Positions 9,861 through 19,591 of a DNA stretch of 64,000 nt are shown here, piece after piece. Position 1 is the stretch's first letter. Every line of letters starts with the position of its first letter. This stretch comes from Rhodocyclaceae bacterium (GTDB lineage Bacteria > Pseudomonadota > Gammaproteobacteria > Burkholderiales > Rhodocyclaceae), in NCBI GenBank assembly GCA_016721505.1, contig JADKHX010000013.1:1-64000 (forward strand), read 5' to 3'. The position numbers and the translations under genes were made by a program. The notes beneath the pieces are model-generated. The model made no database searches. It worked only from the letters and a program-made list of their open reading frames with translations, and was not told where the DNA came from.

Positions 9861-10976
9861 ATGCGCCGCCCCATTCATGCACGTATCGATTTAGCTGCGT
9901 TGCGCCACAATCATGCCGTGGCAAGGAAGCACGCGGGAGATGTTTCGTTGTGGAGTGTGATTAAGGCCAATGCCTACGGTCACGGAGTGCTTGAAATCGC
10001 GCAAGGTTTGCGAGATGTCGCTGATGGCTTCGCGCTGATTGAGATGGAGATGGCGATTCAGCTGCGCGAGCAAGGATTTAATCATCCTATGCTGATTCTT
10101 GAGGGCTATTACCGTTCCAACGAGCTGCCGCTGTTTGCCGAATATCAGCTCACACCAGTGGTGCATAGCGAAGGGCAAATTGACGCACTGATTGCGGCGC
10201 GTTTGCCAGTACGGATGCCGATTTATTTGAAGATTGATTCGGGCATGCATCGCCTGGGTATCGCCTCGTATTCTCTGGCCACCTGTTTGAAGAAGTTGGA
10301 GATTTCGCAAGCCGTGGGCAAAGTCACTTTGATGACGCATTTCGCCGATGCCGATGAACCGCATGGCATAGCGGTGCAGCTGGCGCGCTTTAAGAAAATC
10401 ACCGACGGCTTGAATATGCCGATTTCGATTTGCAACTCGGCGGCTTTATTGCGCTTTCCTGAAGCCTTGTCTTGTGGGCCACTGGCTGCCAATCAAAACT
10501 GGGCAAGGCCGGGCATCATGCTGTATGGCTCATCACCATTTCCGGCGATCAAAACTGCGGCTGAACTTGAACTCAAACCGGTGATGACATTAACTTCAGA
10601 GGTGATTGCCGTGCGTGATCTGCGCCCGGGCGATGGGGTAGGCTATGGTGGAAATTTCGTCGCTCGTAGCGCCATGCGTATCGGCGTGGTGGCCTGCGGT
10701 TATGGCGATGGTTATCCACGTCATGCGCCAACCGGCACGCCGATATTGATCGCGGGCAAGCGCACAAGAACGCTGGGTCGTGTCTCGATGGACAAAATCT
10801 GCGTCGATCTAACCGACTTGCCCTCAGTTGGTGCTGGTGACACGGCGTTGATGTGGGGTGGCGATGAGGCCACGGGACTACTTTCGGCCGACGAAGTGGC
10901 GGCAGCAGCGGGTACTATTTCCTATGAAATGTTTTGTGCCCTGGCATCGCGCGTGGCGGTCGAAATAGTTGATTGA
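9861..10976 (+). CDS. alr: Alanine racemase
   Basis: This 371-residue PLP enzyme interconverts L- and D-alanine for peptidoglycan. The PLP-lysine motif SVIKANAYGHG lies near residue 35. C-terminal signatures are VGYGG, CGYGDGYPR and GRVSMDKICVDLTD. I chose the ATG at 9861 (MRRPIHARIDL) because family members start there; an in-frame ATG at 9810 adds 17 unrelated residues. Residues about 321-330 (SVGAGDTALM) are encoded by a near-exact copy of the dispersed repeat, replacing the usual connector between VDLTDLP and the LWG strand. The stop overlaps the start of radA (TGATG), so the two are probably cotranscribed. Confidence 0.95.
   Translation: MRRPIHARIDLAALRHNHAVARKHAGDVSLWSVIKANAYGHGVLEIAQGLRDVADGFALIEMEMAIQLREQGFNHPMLILEGYYRSNELPLFAEYQLTPVVHSEGQIDALIAARLPVRMPIYLKIDSGMHRLGIASYSLATCLKKLEISQAVGKVTLMTHFADADEPHGIAVQLARFKKITDGLNMPISICNSAALLRFPEALSCGPLAANQNWARPGIMLYGSSPFPAIKTAAELELKPVMTLTSEVIAVRDLRPGDGVGYGGNFVARSAMRIGVVACGYGDGYPRHAPTGTPILIAGKRTRTLGRVSMDKICVDLTDLPSVGAGDTALMWGGDEATGLLSADEVAAAAGTISYEMFCALASRVAVEIVD
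10822..10850 (+). repeat. Short dispersed repeat, copy inside alr
   Basis: The core CAGTTGGTGCTGGTGACAC matches the consensus over 19 bases. It is sense to alr and read as SVGAGDTAL. Because GxGD is also plausible in native Alr at this place, either insertion or convergence is possible, but the nucleotide identity favours insertion. Confidence 0.6.
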
Positions 10977-12354
10977 TGGTCACCTCAAAAGCTAAAAATA
11001 AATCGCATTACGCCTGTACCGAATGCGGCGCTAGCGCCCAAAAATGGCAAGGCCAATGCCCGGGTTGCGGGCAATGGAACACGCTAGTCGAATCCTTGAT
11101 GGAATCGGCAACCCCCGCCGGACGCAGCTTTGCGGCTTTAGGTGGGGCGAGCAAATTGCAAGCGCTGGTCGACATTCGCCCCCGTGATGTGCCGCGCCAA
11201 CCTACTGGCGTCGAAGAGTTTGATCGTGTCCTCGGCGGCGGCTTGGTCGCTGGCGGCGTGGTGCTGATCGGCGGCGATCCAGGCATTGGCAAATCGACTT
11301 TGTTGCTGCAAGCCTTGGGGCGGCTGGCCCAAACCGGCGAGAGCGTGCTCTACGTTTCCGGTGAGGAATCCGGCGAGCAAGTTGCCCTGCGCGCACAGCG
11401 TTTGCAACTGGATGTCGGCGGTATGCAATTGTTGGCCGAGATCAATCTGGAAAAAATTCTTGATACCTTGAGCCAGACCCGTCCTGCGGTAGCGGTGATC
11501 GACTCGATACAAACACTTTGGTCCGACGCGCTGCAATCCGCACCGGGGTCGGTGGCGCAAGTGCGCGAATGCGCGGCGCAACTCACGCGCTTCGCCAAGC
11601 AAAGCGGCACCTGCATTTTTCTCGTCGGCCATGTGACCAAAGAAGGCGCACTGGCCGGGCCGCGCGTGCTCGAACACATTGTTGATACGGTGCTGTATTT
11701 CGAGGGCGACACCCATTCGAGTTTTCGTTTGGTGCGGGCAGTCAAAATCGCTTTGGCGCGGTCAATGAAATCGGCGTTTTCGCGATGACCGACAAAGGCC
11801 TGCGTGGCGTCGCCAATCCGTCTGCCTTGTTTTTATCGCAACACGCGCAGGACGTCTCTGGCTCCTGCGTGATGGTGACGCAAGAAGGCACACGGCCATT
11901 GCTAGTCGAAATCCAAGCGCTGGTCGACAGCTCACAAGCGCCCAACCCACGGCGGCTGACGGTCGGACTTGAACAAAATCGACTTGCCATGTTATTGGCG
12001 GTGTTGCACCGGCATGCCGGTGTGGTTTGCTCCGATCAAGATGTATTCGTCAATGCCGTTGGCGGTGTGAAAATTGCCGAACCGGCCGCTGATTTAGCGG
12101 TGCTACTCGCCATCGTTTCCTCGCTGCGCAACAAACCTTTGCCACATAAATTGGTGGTCTTTGGTGAGGTCGGTCTGGCAGGTGAAATTCGCCCCGCGCC
12201 GCGCGGCCAAGAGCGACTCAAGGAAGCTGCCAAGCTCGGCTTCACGCTGGCCATCGTGCCGAAAGCTAACGCGCCGAAATTGCCAATCAAGGGTATTGAA
12301 GTGATTGCGCTTGATCGCATCGAACAGGCGATGGAGCAGCTGCGGAGTTGGTAA
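10976..12354 (+). pseudogene. radA: DNA repair protein RadA, frameshifted
   Basis: RadA is a RecA-like, Lon-related ATPase that drives branch migration in recombination. The N-terminal zinc finger (CTECGASAQKWQGQCPGCG), Walker A GDPGIGKST and VSGEES are intact, and the C-terminal Lon-like domain is complete. The frame breaks at the AAAA run 11744-11747, exactly where the RadA signature KNRFG should be encoded. Adding one A restores VRAVKNRFGAVNEIGVFAM and gives a 459-residue protein of normal length. The ATG at 10976 overlaps the alr stop; a TTG at 10973 is also in frame. One base in a homopolymer is the only defect, so a sequencing error is as likely as a true mutation. Confidence 0.85.
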
Positions 12355-12474
12355 GTCATGGCGGGTCGCCCAGACCCTGAAGGGTAACTTTCGCTTTTCC
12401 GGAATCCGGCGCGAGCGGATGCGCGTGATACAGCCATAATGCGGCTTCGTGAAAATTCAATATGAGAATCCAGC

Positions 12475-13083
12475 ATGGCAAAATTCCTGAACACCAGCGC
12501 GACCAATTATTTTCTTGAAGAGTTAATCAAGGACGCAAAGGATCGGCTGATATTGATTAGCCCCTTCTTGAAGCTCAATGACAGGATGAAAGAGTTGCTC
12601 GCCGACAAGAATCGGCTAAAAATTGATGTGCGGATTGTTTATGGCAAGAGTGAATTGCAACCGGAGGAAATTAATTGGCTTAAGGAACTCACTTATATCC
12701 GCACAAGCTTTTGCAAGAACCTCCATGCCAAGTGCTATCTCAATGAATCTCTCTGCATCATTACGAGCCTGAATCTCTACGAATTTAGCCAAGTTAACAA
12801 TAATGAAATGGGCGTGTTGATTCGGCGAAGCGATGATGTCGAGTTGTACAACATAGGAAGCCGCATCCAATGATCTACCGCCCAATGAAAGGAAGGCAAG
12901 GCGGACGCGGAGGAGCCTTCGGACAAACTGACATCATCCAAGTTGGCTCAGCTGGGAATGAAACGCCTGAATGACTGAAAGATGGGCACTGGCCCAGAGT
13001 TGAAGGATGGAAAACCTAGAGAGCAGGGATCTGTGGCCAACGGACCAATATTTGATTGCGCATCCAGCACCAGACGAAATTAA
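12475..13083 (+). pseudogene. Phospholipase D-like protein, decayed C-terminus
   Basis: The first 132 codons encode a PLD-fold domain (LISPFLKLNDRMKEL and the single HxK motif HAKCYLNESLCIITSLN), of the short PLD-like proteins often found near restriction or stress genes. The frame stops at 12871-12873. The same frame still shows KADAEEPSDKLTSSKLAQLG at about 12898-12957, which resembles the C-terminal winged-helix part of longer relatives. Further stops follow and the reading peters out by 13083. I infer an original protein of about 200 residues. The first 132 residues could still be made, so a truncated active product is not excluded. Confidence 0.6.
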
Positions 13084-13084
13084 G

Positions 13085-15613
13085 CCCTCCGAACTCCGCT
13101 CTGCCTGACTTTCCAAGCATTGGGCGGACGCGGCTAACGAAAATGCTCAAGCCAAGCCATTTCTGATCGCGTTTTTTGAAGTCTTCGGCATTACCGACAA
13201 GCGTTTTGCCAGCTTCGAACATTCGGTTAAGAAATACGGCGGTGGGCAGGGATTTGTCGATGCGTTCTGGCCAGGCATTTTGTTGGTGGAGATGAAATCC
13301 ACAGGCAAAAATCTGACTCGCGCTTATTCGCAAGCCATCGATTATTTCCCAGGCATCAAAGAGCGCGATTTGCCACGCTATGTCTTGGTCTGCGATTTTG
13401 CACATTTCGTTTTGTACGACCTCACCGAGGGCACGACCAGCGAATTTGCGCTGGCAGATTTCTACAACGTGCGCCTGTTTGGTTTCATCGCCGGTTATCA
13501 GACGCAAGTCATCAAGCCGCAAGACCCGATCAACATTCGCGCTGCCGAGCGCATGGGCAAACTGCACGACCAGATGAAGGCGGTCGGCTATGTCGGCAGG
13601 CCGCTGGAAATTTATCTGGTTCGCTTGCTGTTTTGTCTGTTCAGCGAAGACACCGGCATCTGTGAAAAGCGCCAAATTCAGGACTTCCTCGAACAACGCA
13701 CCGCCGAAGATGGCAGCGATTTGGCCGACCGACTGGCAACCTTGTTCCATGTCCTCAACACGCCGCACGACAAGCGCCTGTCGAATCTTGACGAACAACT
13801 CGCCGCCTTCCCCTACATCAATGGCAGCCTGTTCGCCGAGCAATTGCCACCCGCTGGCTTTGATAGCCGAATGCGCGAGACCTTGCTGGATTTGTGCGGA
13901 CTGGACTGGAGCCTGATTTCTCCGGCGATTTTCGGCAGCCTGTTCCAAAGCATCATGGACGATGTGGAGCGGCGCAACCTTGGCGCGCATTACACCTCGG
14001 AAGAAAATATTCAGAAGCTGATCAAGCCGCTGTTCCTCGATGGCCTGCGCGCCGAGTTTGAAAATCAATCGCACGCTGTTTGAGTTTCAAAAGGCGACGC
14101 TGACATTTTTCGATCCGGCCTGCGGCTGCGGAAATTTTCTCGCCATCACCTACCGCGAGCTGCGTTTGCTGGAGCTGGATGTCCTGCGCGCCGCTCATGT
14201 GGATGGCCAGCAAATGCTCGACATTCATCAACTGGTCGCCGTCGATGTCGATCAGTTTTACGGTATCGAGATCGAGGAGTTTCCAGCGCAGATCGCGCAA
14301 GTCGCGCTATGGCTGGTCGATCATCAGATGAACCTCAAGGTGAGTGAGGAATTCGGCGCCTACTTTGTCCGCATCCCGCTCAAGCATTCGGCGACCATTG
14401 CTCATGGCAATGCACTGCGCGTTGAGTGGAATGACGTGCTGCCAGCCGAGCGATGCAGTTTTGTGTTGGGCAATCCGCCGTTTGTGGGCAAGTCGAATCA
14501 GGACGCAAACCAGAAGGCCGATATGGCGGTGGTAATGCATGACATTCACGGCGCTGGTGTGCTCGATTTCGTCGCCGCGTGGTACGTCAAGGCAGTGCGT
14601 TACTTGAGCGCCAACGTCATGGCTCGTGCCGCTTTCGTGTCCCCACAGCTTACCCGCGGGTGCTCTGTGGGGCTGGTGCTGGGCGGGCAAAATTCTCGCC
14701 CATCGCACGTTCTCATGCACGAAGCCAGAGGCCGCCGTGCATTGCGTGATCATCGGCTTCGGCTTACACGATGTCGCCGGAAAACGATCTTTGAATACGA
14801 GAACATCGCAGCGCAGCGTGAGGGACATCATCCATTGGTATGGATGTGATTTCGCGCGCAATCCAATTTGTGATGTTGCGGCATGGTTGGAAGCACAGAC
14901 GGGGACTGTAGGGAAGCGCTATTTCGAGCCAGCTGATGAAGCCGTCTTGAATGGGACGATTCTGATAGCGTAGTCTTTGGCTTGTTGATTGCCCCGAACT
15001 GCGTCTTGCCAAAGGTGTGGAGCGCGCGGTAAGCCGGGACGTGTAGCAGGCGCCAGCCGAAAAGCACCCGCCATCTGCGGAAATTCAGGGTGACTATTTG
15101 CTTGTGCCAGCGCATACATCGGAGAATCGCGCATTCATCCCGATTGGCTATATGCGACCGGACGTAATTTGTGGCAACGCAAACTTTGCGATTCCCAATT
15201 CCACGATTTTCCATTTCGGCATCCTCACCTCCACCATGCACAACGCGTGGATGCGTGCTGTTTGCGGTCGTTGAAAGATACCCACTCCGCACACTCCAAC
15301 AACTTCCCTGGCCCAATCCACTGACAAGCAACGCGCCGCCATCGAAGCCGCCGCGCAAGGCATTCTCGATGCTCGTGCCGCACATCCCGGCGCCACGCTG
15401 GCCGATCTTTACGATCCGCTGACCATGCCACCGAATCTGACCAAGGCGCATCAGGTGCTCGACAAAGCCGTCGACGCCGCCTACGGCTACAAAGCCGCGG
15501 CCACTGATGCCGCCCGCGTTGCTTTTCTGTTCGGCCTCTATCAACAGCTCACCAGTTTGTTGCCGCCGACCAAGCCAACAAAAATCAAGCGTGCTAGCAA
15601 AGCCGCACTTTGA
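13085..15613 (+). pseudogene. MmeI-like type IIG/IIL restriction-modification enzyme, heavily decayed
   Basis: Fragments in different frames follow the order of an MmeI-type fused nuclease-methyltransferase. They are an N-terminal nuclease region (FFEVFGI near 13170, EMKSTGKNL near 13290), a helical spacer, then methyltransferase motif I FDPACGCGNF (near 14110) and motif IV NPPF (near 14474). Fragments of the target-recognition domain follow (GDYLLVPAHTSENRAFIPIG near 15090, LTSTMHNAWMRAVCG near 15230), and a C-terminal tail (LADLYDPLTMPPNLTKAHQV near 15400). Damage includes an in-frame TGA near 13104, frameshifts near 14080, 14650, 14770, 15268 and 15320, and loss of sequence around 14830-15020. 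The gene cannot make a full enzyme. It follows the decayed PLD gene directly. Confidence 0.85.
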
Positions 15614-15635
15614 CGGCGTGTTACCAGCACCAACT
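15612..15635 (-). repeat. Short dispersed repeat at the end of the MmeI-like pseudogene
   Basis: The minus-strand copy reads GACGGCGTGTTACCAGCACC AACT on the plus strand and overlaps the TGA of the pseudogene tail. Its outer edge is degenerate. Confidence 0.65.
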
Positions 15636-15695
15636 CACAGAATCCTTGCGCTATATTTGATGGCTAGTTATAGGTGACGGCCAAGGAGAAGCCTT

Positions 15696-15897
15696 TTGCA
15701 GACTGTACCGATAAATCAGCTTAGAAACGAATTGTCCAAGTTCATTTTGGCAGTTGAGGCAGGCGAGGTGGACGGGCCGGGCTTTAATTCCCAGGCCCCG
15801 GCCAAATAGCCGCGTTCGCATTGAAGCCCGAAAGAAGCTCAAAGATGTACCGTATTTTGATGAACGTGAATTCACCAAGTTCGGTCGCAAATGGTGA
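15696..15897 (+). pseudogene. Possible remnant of a small antitoxin-like gene
   Basis: This lies in the 384-bp gap between the restriction-modification pseudogene and the permease gene. A TTG with a good ribosome site (AAGGAG at 15683-15688) opens a 37-codon frame beginning QTVPINQLRNELSKFILAVE, which resembles the N-terminus of Phd/YefM-type antitoxins. It stops at 15809. A second frame, shifted by one, continues from 15811 with a basic peptide (RVRIEARKKLKDVPYF) to 15897. The expected antitoxin core after VEAGE is not recognisable, so the call is tentative. I see nothing else supportable in the gap apart from the repeat at its start. Confidence 0.3.
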
Positions 15898-15997
15898 CTA
15901 TCGGAGCTTGTGCTTAGCGCCCGTATGACGACCTAGCACAAGCCATTGATGGAGGCTTGGAAAAAGTCGAATTTGTATTTCGTCTAAAGAGAATCTC

Positions 15998-18496
15998 ATG
16001 AACATCGCGTCCACCTTCCGCCTCACCCTGCGTATGCTGCGCCGTGACTGGCGCGCTGGCGAACTGACTGTGCTTGGCCTTGCGCTGGTTTTGGCGGTCG
16101 CTTCGCTGACCAGCGTTGGCTTTTTGACCGACCGGGTTGAGCAGGCTTTGAAGCTTGAATCGAATCGTTTGCTCGGCGGGGATGTATTGCTGACCGCCGA
16201 TCATCCTTGGGCGCAAAAATATCGCGCCGAGGCCGCCTCGCGCGGGTTGCAGTTGGCCGAAAGCCTGAGCTTTCCAAGCATGGTGATGCTGGGCGGCGCG
16301 GCGCAGCTGGCGGATATCAAAGCGGTGTCGGAAGGCTATCCCTTACGCGGCAATTTACGTGTTGCACCGCAGCTTAATTCGCCGGATGCGCTGGCGTCGC
16401 GGGTGCCGCAACCAGGCGAAGCGTGGCCGGATGAACGCTTGGCGACGGCGCTGAATTTGCAACCTGGCGCGGCACTCGAATTAGGGAATTTGCGACCATT
16501 GACCGGTCCGGTGTTGACGCTGGAACCGGATCGCGGGATGAACGTGTTTGCGCTCGCGCCACGCCTGTTAATCAACTTGGCCGACGTACCTAAGACCGGA
16601 TTGATACAGCCAGGTAGTCGCGTGGTGTATCGACTGCATGTGGCGGGCGAGCGCGCTGATGTGGTGGCGTTTGAAACCTGGGCGACCGAGCAGCTCGGGC
16701 GTGGCGAGAAAATCGAAAGTCTGGACAACGCGCGCCCCGAAGTGCGTTCGATGATAGAGCGCGCGCAACGCTTCTTGCGCTTGGCGGCCTTGCTAGCTGT
16801 GGTGTTAGCGGGTGTCGCGGTGGCACTAGCGGCCGAGCGGTATTTACGACGGCATTTGGATGGCTGCGCGGTGATGCGTTGCATGGGGGCGAGCGAGGCG
16901 CAGCTTTTAGCGATACACGGCGGCGAATTCATGTTGTTCGGTTTGCTGGCAACTTTGGCCGGCGGTGCGCTGGGTTTTGCGGTGCAGGAATTGATGATTG
17001 CGATGTTGGCCGGTTTGCTGTTTCCACATTTGCCTGCGCCATCGATGCTGCCTTGGCTGCATGGATTGTTGGTCGGCTTGGTACTGGTGGCAGGCTTTGC
17101 CCTGCCACCGCTCATGCGATTGAAATCCGTGCCGACCATACGAGTATTGCGTCGTGAATACGACGAAGCTTCCGCCTCGTCGTTTGCGGCTTACGCGACA
17201 GGCGCACTAGCATTGTCGGGGCTGATGATTTGGATCGCCGGTGAATGGCGATTGGGTTTGGTGGTGATCGCTGGTTTTGCGGCGGCACTGGGGATTTATG
17301 TGCTTGCAGCGCAAGGCTTGCTGGTGGTGGTTGGCTTGTTGCGTCCCGCCGGTGGCGGCTATGGTTGGCGGCATGGTCTGGCTAATTTGCGGCGACATCA
17401 TCGCGCGACTTTGATACAAAGTGCAGCGCTCGGCCTGGGCTTGACCGCATTGCTTTTGCTTACCGTGGCGCGCGGCGATTTGCTAGCCAACTGGCGCAAC
17501 AAATCGCCTGCCGACGGGCCAAATCGCTTTGTCATCAATATTCAACCGGAGCAGCGCGCAGCGATTATCGATTTTTTTCACACACAACAACTGCCCACGC
17601 CATTGCTGGAACCCATGGTGCGTGGGCGTTTGGTGGCAGTGAATGATAAGAAAATCGGGCCGGAAACTTTCGCCGATGAGCGCGCGCAACGACTGGTTGA
17701 TCGTGAATTCAATCTATCGTGGAGCGATCAACTGCCTAGTGGGAATATCGTCACTGGCGGTGCCTTTCACGGCGAAAAAGCAGGCACTGAACTTTCGGTC
17801 GAGCAGGGCTTGGCCGAAACTTTAAATTTGAAGTTGAATGACAAGCTTTCCTACGACATTGCCGGACGGCGATTTGAAGGCATGGTCACCAGCTTGCGCA
17901 AGCTCGATTGGGATTCGATGCGGGTGAATTTTTTCGTACTCGCCGCGAACGGTGAACTGGAAAAATTTCCCGCCAGTTACATCACCAGTTTTCACTTGCC
18001 ACACGAAAAACGTGGGGTAGCGGTGGAATTGGTACGTGCTTTCCCGAATCTGACTTTGGTGGATGTCGAAGCGCTGGTCGCCCAAGTTCAAGCCACCCTC
18101 GATCAAATTTCGCAAGCCGTGCAATTGGTCTTTGGCTTCGCTGTGCTGGCGGGTATCGCCGTGCTGTACGCGGCATTGCAAGCCAGTGGCGATGAGAGAC
18201 GGCATGAACTGGCGGTGCTGCGCGCGCTCGGCGCACAACAACGTCAGTTGAACCGAGCCTTGTTCGCTGAGTTCGCTACGCTAGGCGCGCTAGCCGGACT
18301 GCTTGCCGGCGTCGGCGCGAGCCTGATAGGTTGGAGCTTGGCGCGCTTTGTCTTTCGCCTGGACTACTTACCTAATCCGACGCTATGGGTCATCGGGATG
18401 GCGGTCGGCGTGGTCTTGGTGAGCGTAGCAGGCTGGCTAGGCGCGGCGGGAATTTTGCGTCAGCCGGCACTGCCGACTTTGCGTGCGGCGAGTTGA
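15998..18496 (+). CDS. FtsX-family ABC transporter permease (YbbP-like)
   Basis: This 832-residue membrane protein has an N-terminal helix (residues 15-40), a large periplasmic domain, a block of helices (about 255-465), a second periplasmic domain and three terminal helices (about 705-825). This is the duplicated FtsX/MacB layout of YbbP-type permeases, which work with a YbbA-type ATPase to handle lipoproteins or lysophospholipids at the outer face of the inner membrane. The usual ATPase gene is not adjacent here; the upstream region is the decayed defence locus. The start ATG is preceded by AAAGAGAA. The gene is intact and ends just before a repeat copy. Confidence 0.85.
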   Translation: MNIASTFRLTLRMLRRDWRAGELTVLGLALVLAVASLTSVGFLTDRVEQALKLESNRLLGGDVLLTADHPWAQKYRAEAASRGLQLAESLSFPSMVMLGGAAQLADIKAVSEGYPLRGNLRVAPQLNSPDALASRVPQPGEAWPDERLATALNLQPGAALELGNLRPLTGPVLTLEPDRGMNVFALAPRLLINLADVPKTGLIQPGSRVVYRLHVAGERADVVAFETWATEQLGRGEKIESLDNARPEVRSMIERAQRFLRLAALLAVVLAGVAVALAAERYLRRHLDGCAVMRCMGASEAQLLAIHGGEFMLFGLLATLAGGALGFAVQELMIAMLAGLLFPHLPAPSMLPWLHGLLVGLVLVAGFALPPLMRLKSVPTIRVLRREYDEASASSFAAYATGALALSGLMIWIAGEWRLGLVVIAGFAAALGIYVLAAQGLLVVVGLLRPAGGGYGWRHGLANLRRHHRATLIQSAALGLGLTALLLLTVARGDLLANWRNKSPADGPNRFVINIQPEQRAAIIDFFHTQQLPTPLLEPMVRGRLVAVNDKKIGPETFADERAQRLVDREFNLSWSDQLPSGNIVTGGAFHGEKAGTELSVEQGLAETLNLKLNDKLSYDIAGRRFEGMVTSLRKLDWDSMRVNFFVLAANGELEKFPASYITSFHLPHEKRGVAVELVRAFPNLTLVDVEALVAQVQATLDQISQAVQLVFGFAVLAGIAVLYAALQASGDERRHELAVLRALGAQQRQLNRALFAEFATLGALAGLLAGVGASLIGWSLARFVFRLDYLPNPTLWVIGMAVGVVLVSVAGWLGAAGILRQPALPTLRAAS

Positions 18497-18501
18497 GTGG
18501 C

Positions 18502-18529
18502 GACGGCGTGTGGCCAGCACAAACTGGCG
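18502..18529 (-). repeat. Short dispersed repeat between the permease gene and hldD
   Basis: A minus-strand copy with one mismatch in the core (CACAAACT for CACCAACT). It is intergenic, 5 bp after the permease stop and 60 bp before hldD. Confidence 0.7.
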
Positions 18530-18589
18530 AAATCGCAATCCTGCGCGGCTTTACAATCAACCCCAATGCATTTACGTAGGTAGCTAAAC

Positions 18590-19591
18590 ATGTCAGCGTA
18601 TTACGTCGTCACCGGAGCTTGTGGGTTTGTTGGTTCCAACATCGTCAAGGCACTCAATAATCGCGGCGTCGACAATATCATCGCCGTGGACAACTTGAGC
18701 AAGCCGGACAAGTTCCGCAATTTGACTGATTGTGAAATTGCCGACTACATCGACAAGGAAGATTTTCTTTCGGTGATACAAGATGGCCAACTTGATGGCG
18801 CGCTCGCAGCGATCTTTCACGAAGGCGCTTGCTCGGACACCATGGAAACTGACGGCAAATACATGATGGCGAATAACTATCGCTACTCAATGGAGTTGCT
18901 CGATTACTGCCTCGATCAGGATGTCGCGTTCTTGTATGCCTCATCGGCATCGGTGTATGGCGGTGGCGGTGTGTTCAAAGAGCAGCGTGAGTTTGAAGCG
19001 CCGCTGAATATTTATGGCTACTCAAAATTTTTGTTCGACCAAGTCGTACGTCGTCGTGTGCTCGATGACACGGGCGGTCACTCGCAAGTCGTCGGCTTTC
19101 GTTATTTCAATGTCTATGGTCCGCGCGAGCAGCACAAAGGCCGCATGGCCTCGGTGGCGTTCCATCATTTCAATCAATATCGCGAGAGCGGCAAAGTCCG
19201 GCTGTTTGAAGGTGCTGATGGTTATGCCAATGGCGAGCAACGACGCGATTTTGTTTTTGTTGATGATGTGGTCAAAACCAATTTGGCGTTTTTGGAAAGT
19301 GGCAAATCCGGCATATTTAATTTGGGCACCGGGCGTGCGCAAAGTTTCAATGAACTCGCGGCAGCCACTGTCAATGCTTGCCGTGCACTTGAAGGTAAAT
19401 CCGCAATGCCGCTGAGCGAATTGGTCAGCGCAGGCATCATCGAATACATCCCGTTTCCCGATGCATTAAAGGGCAAATATCAAAGCTTCACCCAAGCCGA
19501 TTTGAGTAACTTACGCGGTGCAGGCTACGCCAATGAATTTGCGACGGTGGAGCAGGGCGTGGCGAGCTATGTGAAATGGCTAGCGCAATGA
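18590..19591 (+). CDS. hldD: ADP-L-glycero-D-manno-heptose 6-epimerase
   Basis: This 333-residue extended short-chain dehydrogenase epimerises ADP-D-glycero- to ADP-L-glycero-manno-heptose for the lipopolysaccharide inner core. The NADP-binding GACGFVGSN (residues 8-16), the catalytic YGYSK (about 142-146) and the downstream GFRYFNVYGPRE are all present. Length is normal for HldD. Its TGA overlaps the cysM start (ATGA), so hldD and cysM form a translationally coupled pair, a common betaproteobacterial arrangement. Confidence 0.95.
   Translation: MSAYYVVTGACGFVGSNIVKALNNRGVDNIIAVDNLSKPDKFRNLTDCEIADYIDKEDFLSVIQDGQLDGALAAIFHEGACSDTMETDGKYMMANNYRYSMELLDYCLDQDVAFLYASSASVYGGGGVFKEQREFEAPLNIYGYSKFLFDQVVRRRVLDDTGGHSQVVGFRYFNVYGPREQHKGRMASVAFHHFNQYRESGKVRLFEGADGYANGEQRRDFVFVDDVVKTNLAFLESGKSGIFNLGTGRAQSFNELAAATVNACRALEGKSAMPLSELVSAGIIEYIPFPDALKGKYQSFTQADLSNLRGAGYANEFATVEQGVASYVKWLAQ

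Noticed and set aside
13016..14074. A 352-codon open frame on the minus strand
   Set aside because: It is the antisense of the MmeI-like coding fragments; the plus strand carries recognisable nuclease-region motifs and the minus reading matches no family pattern.
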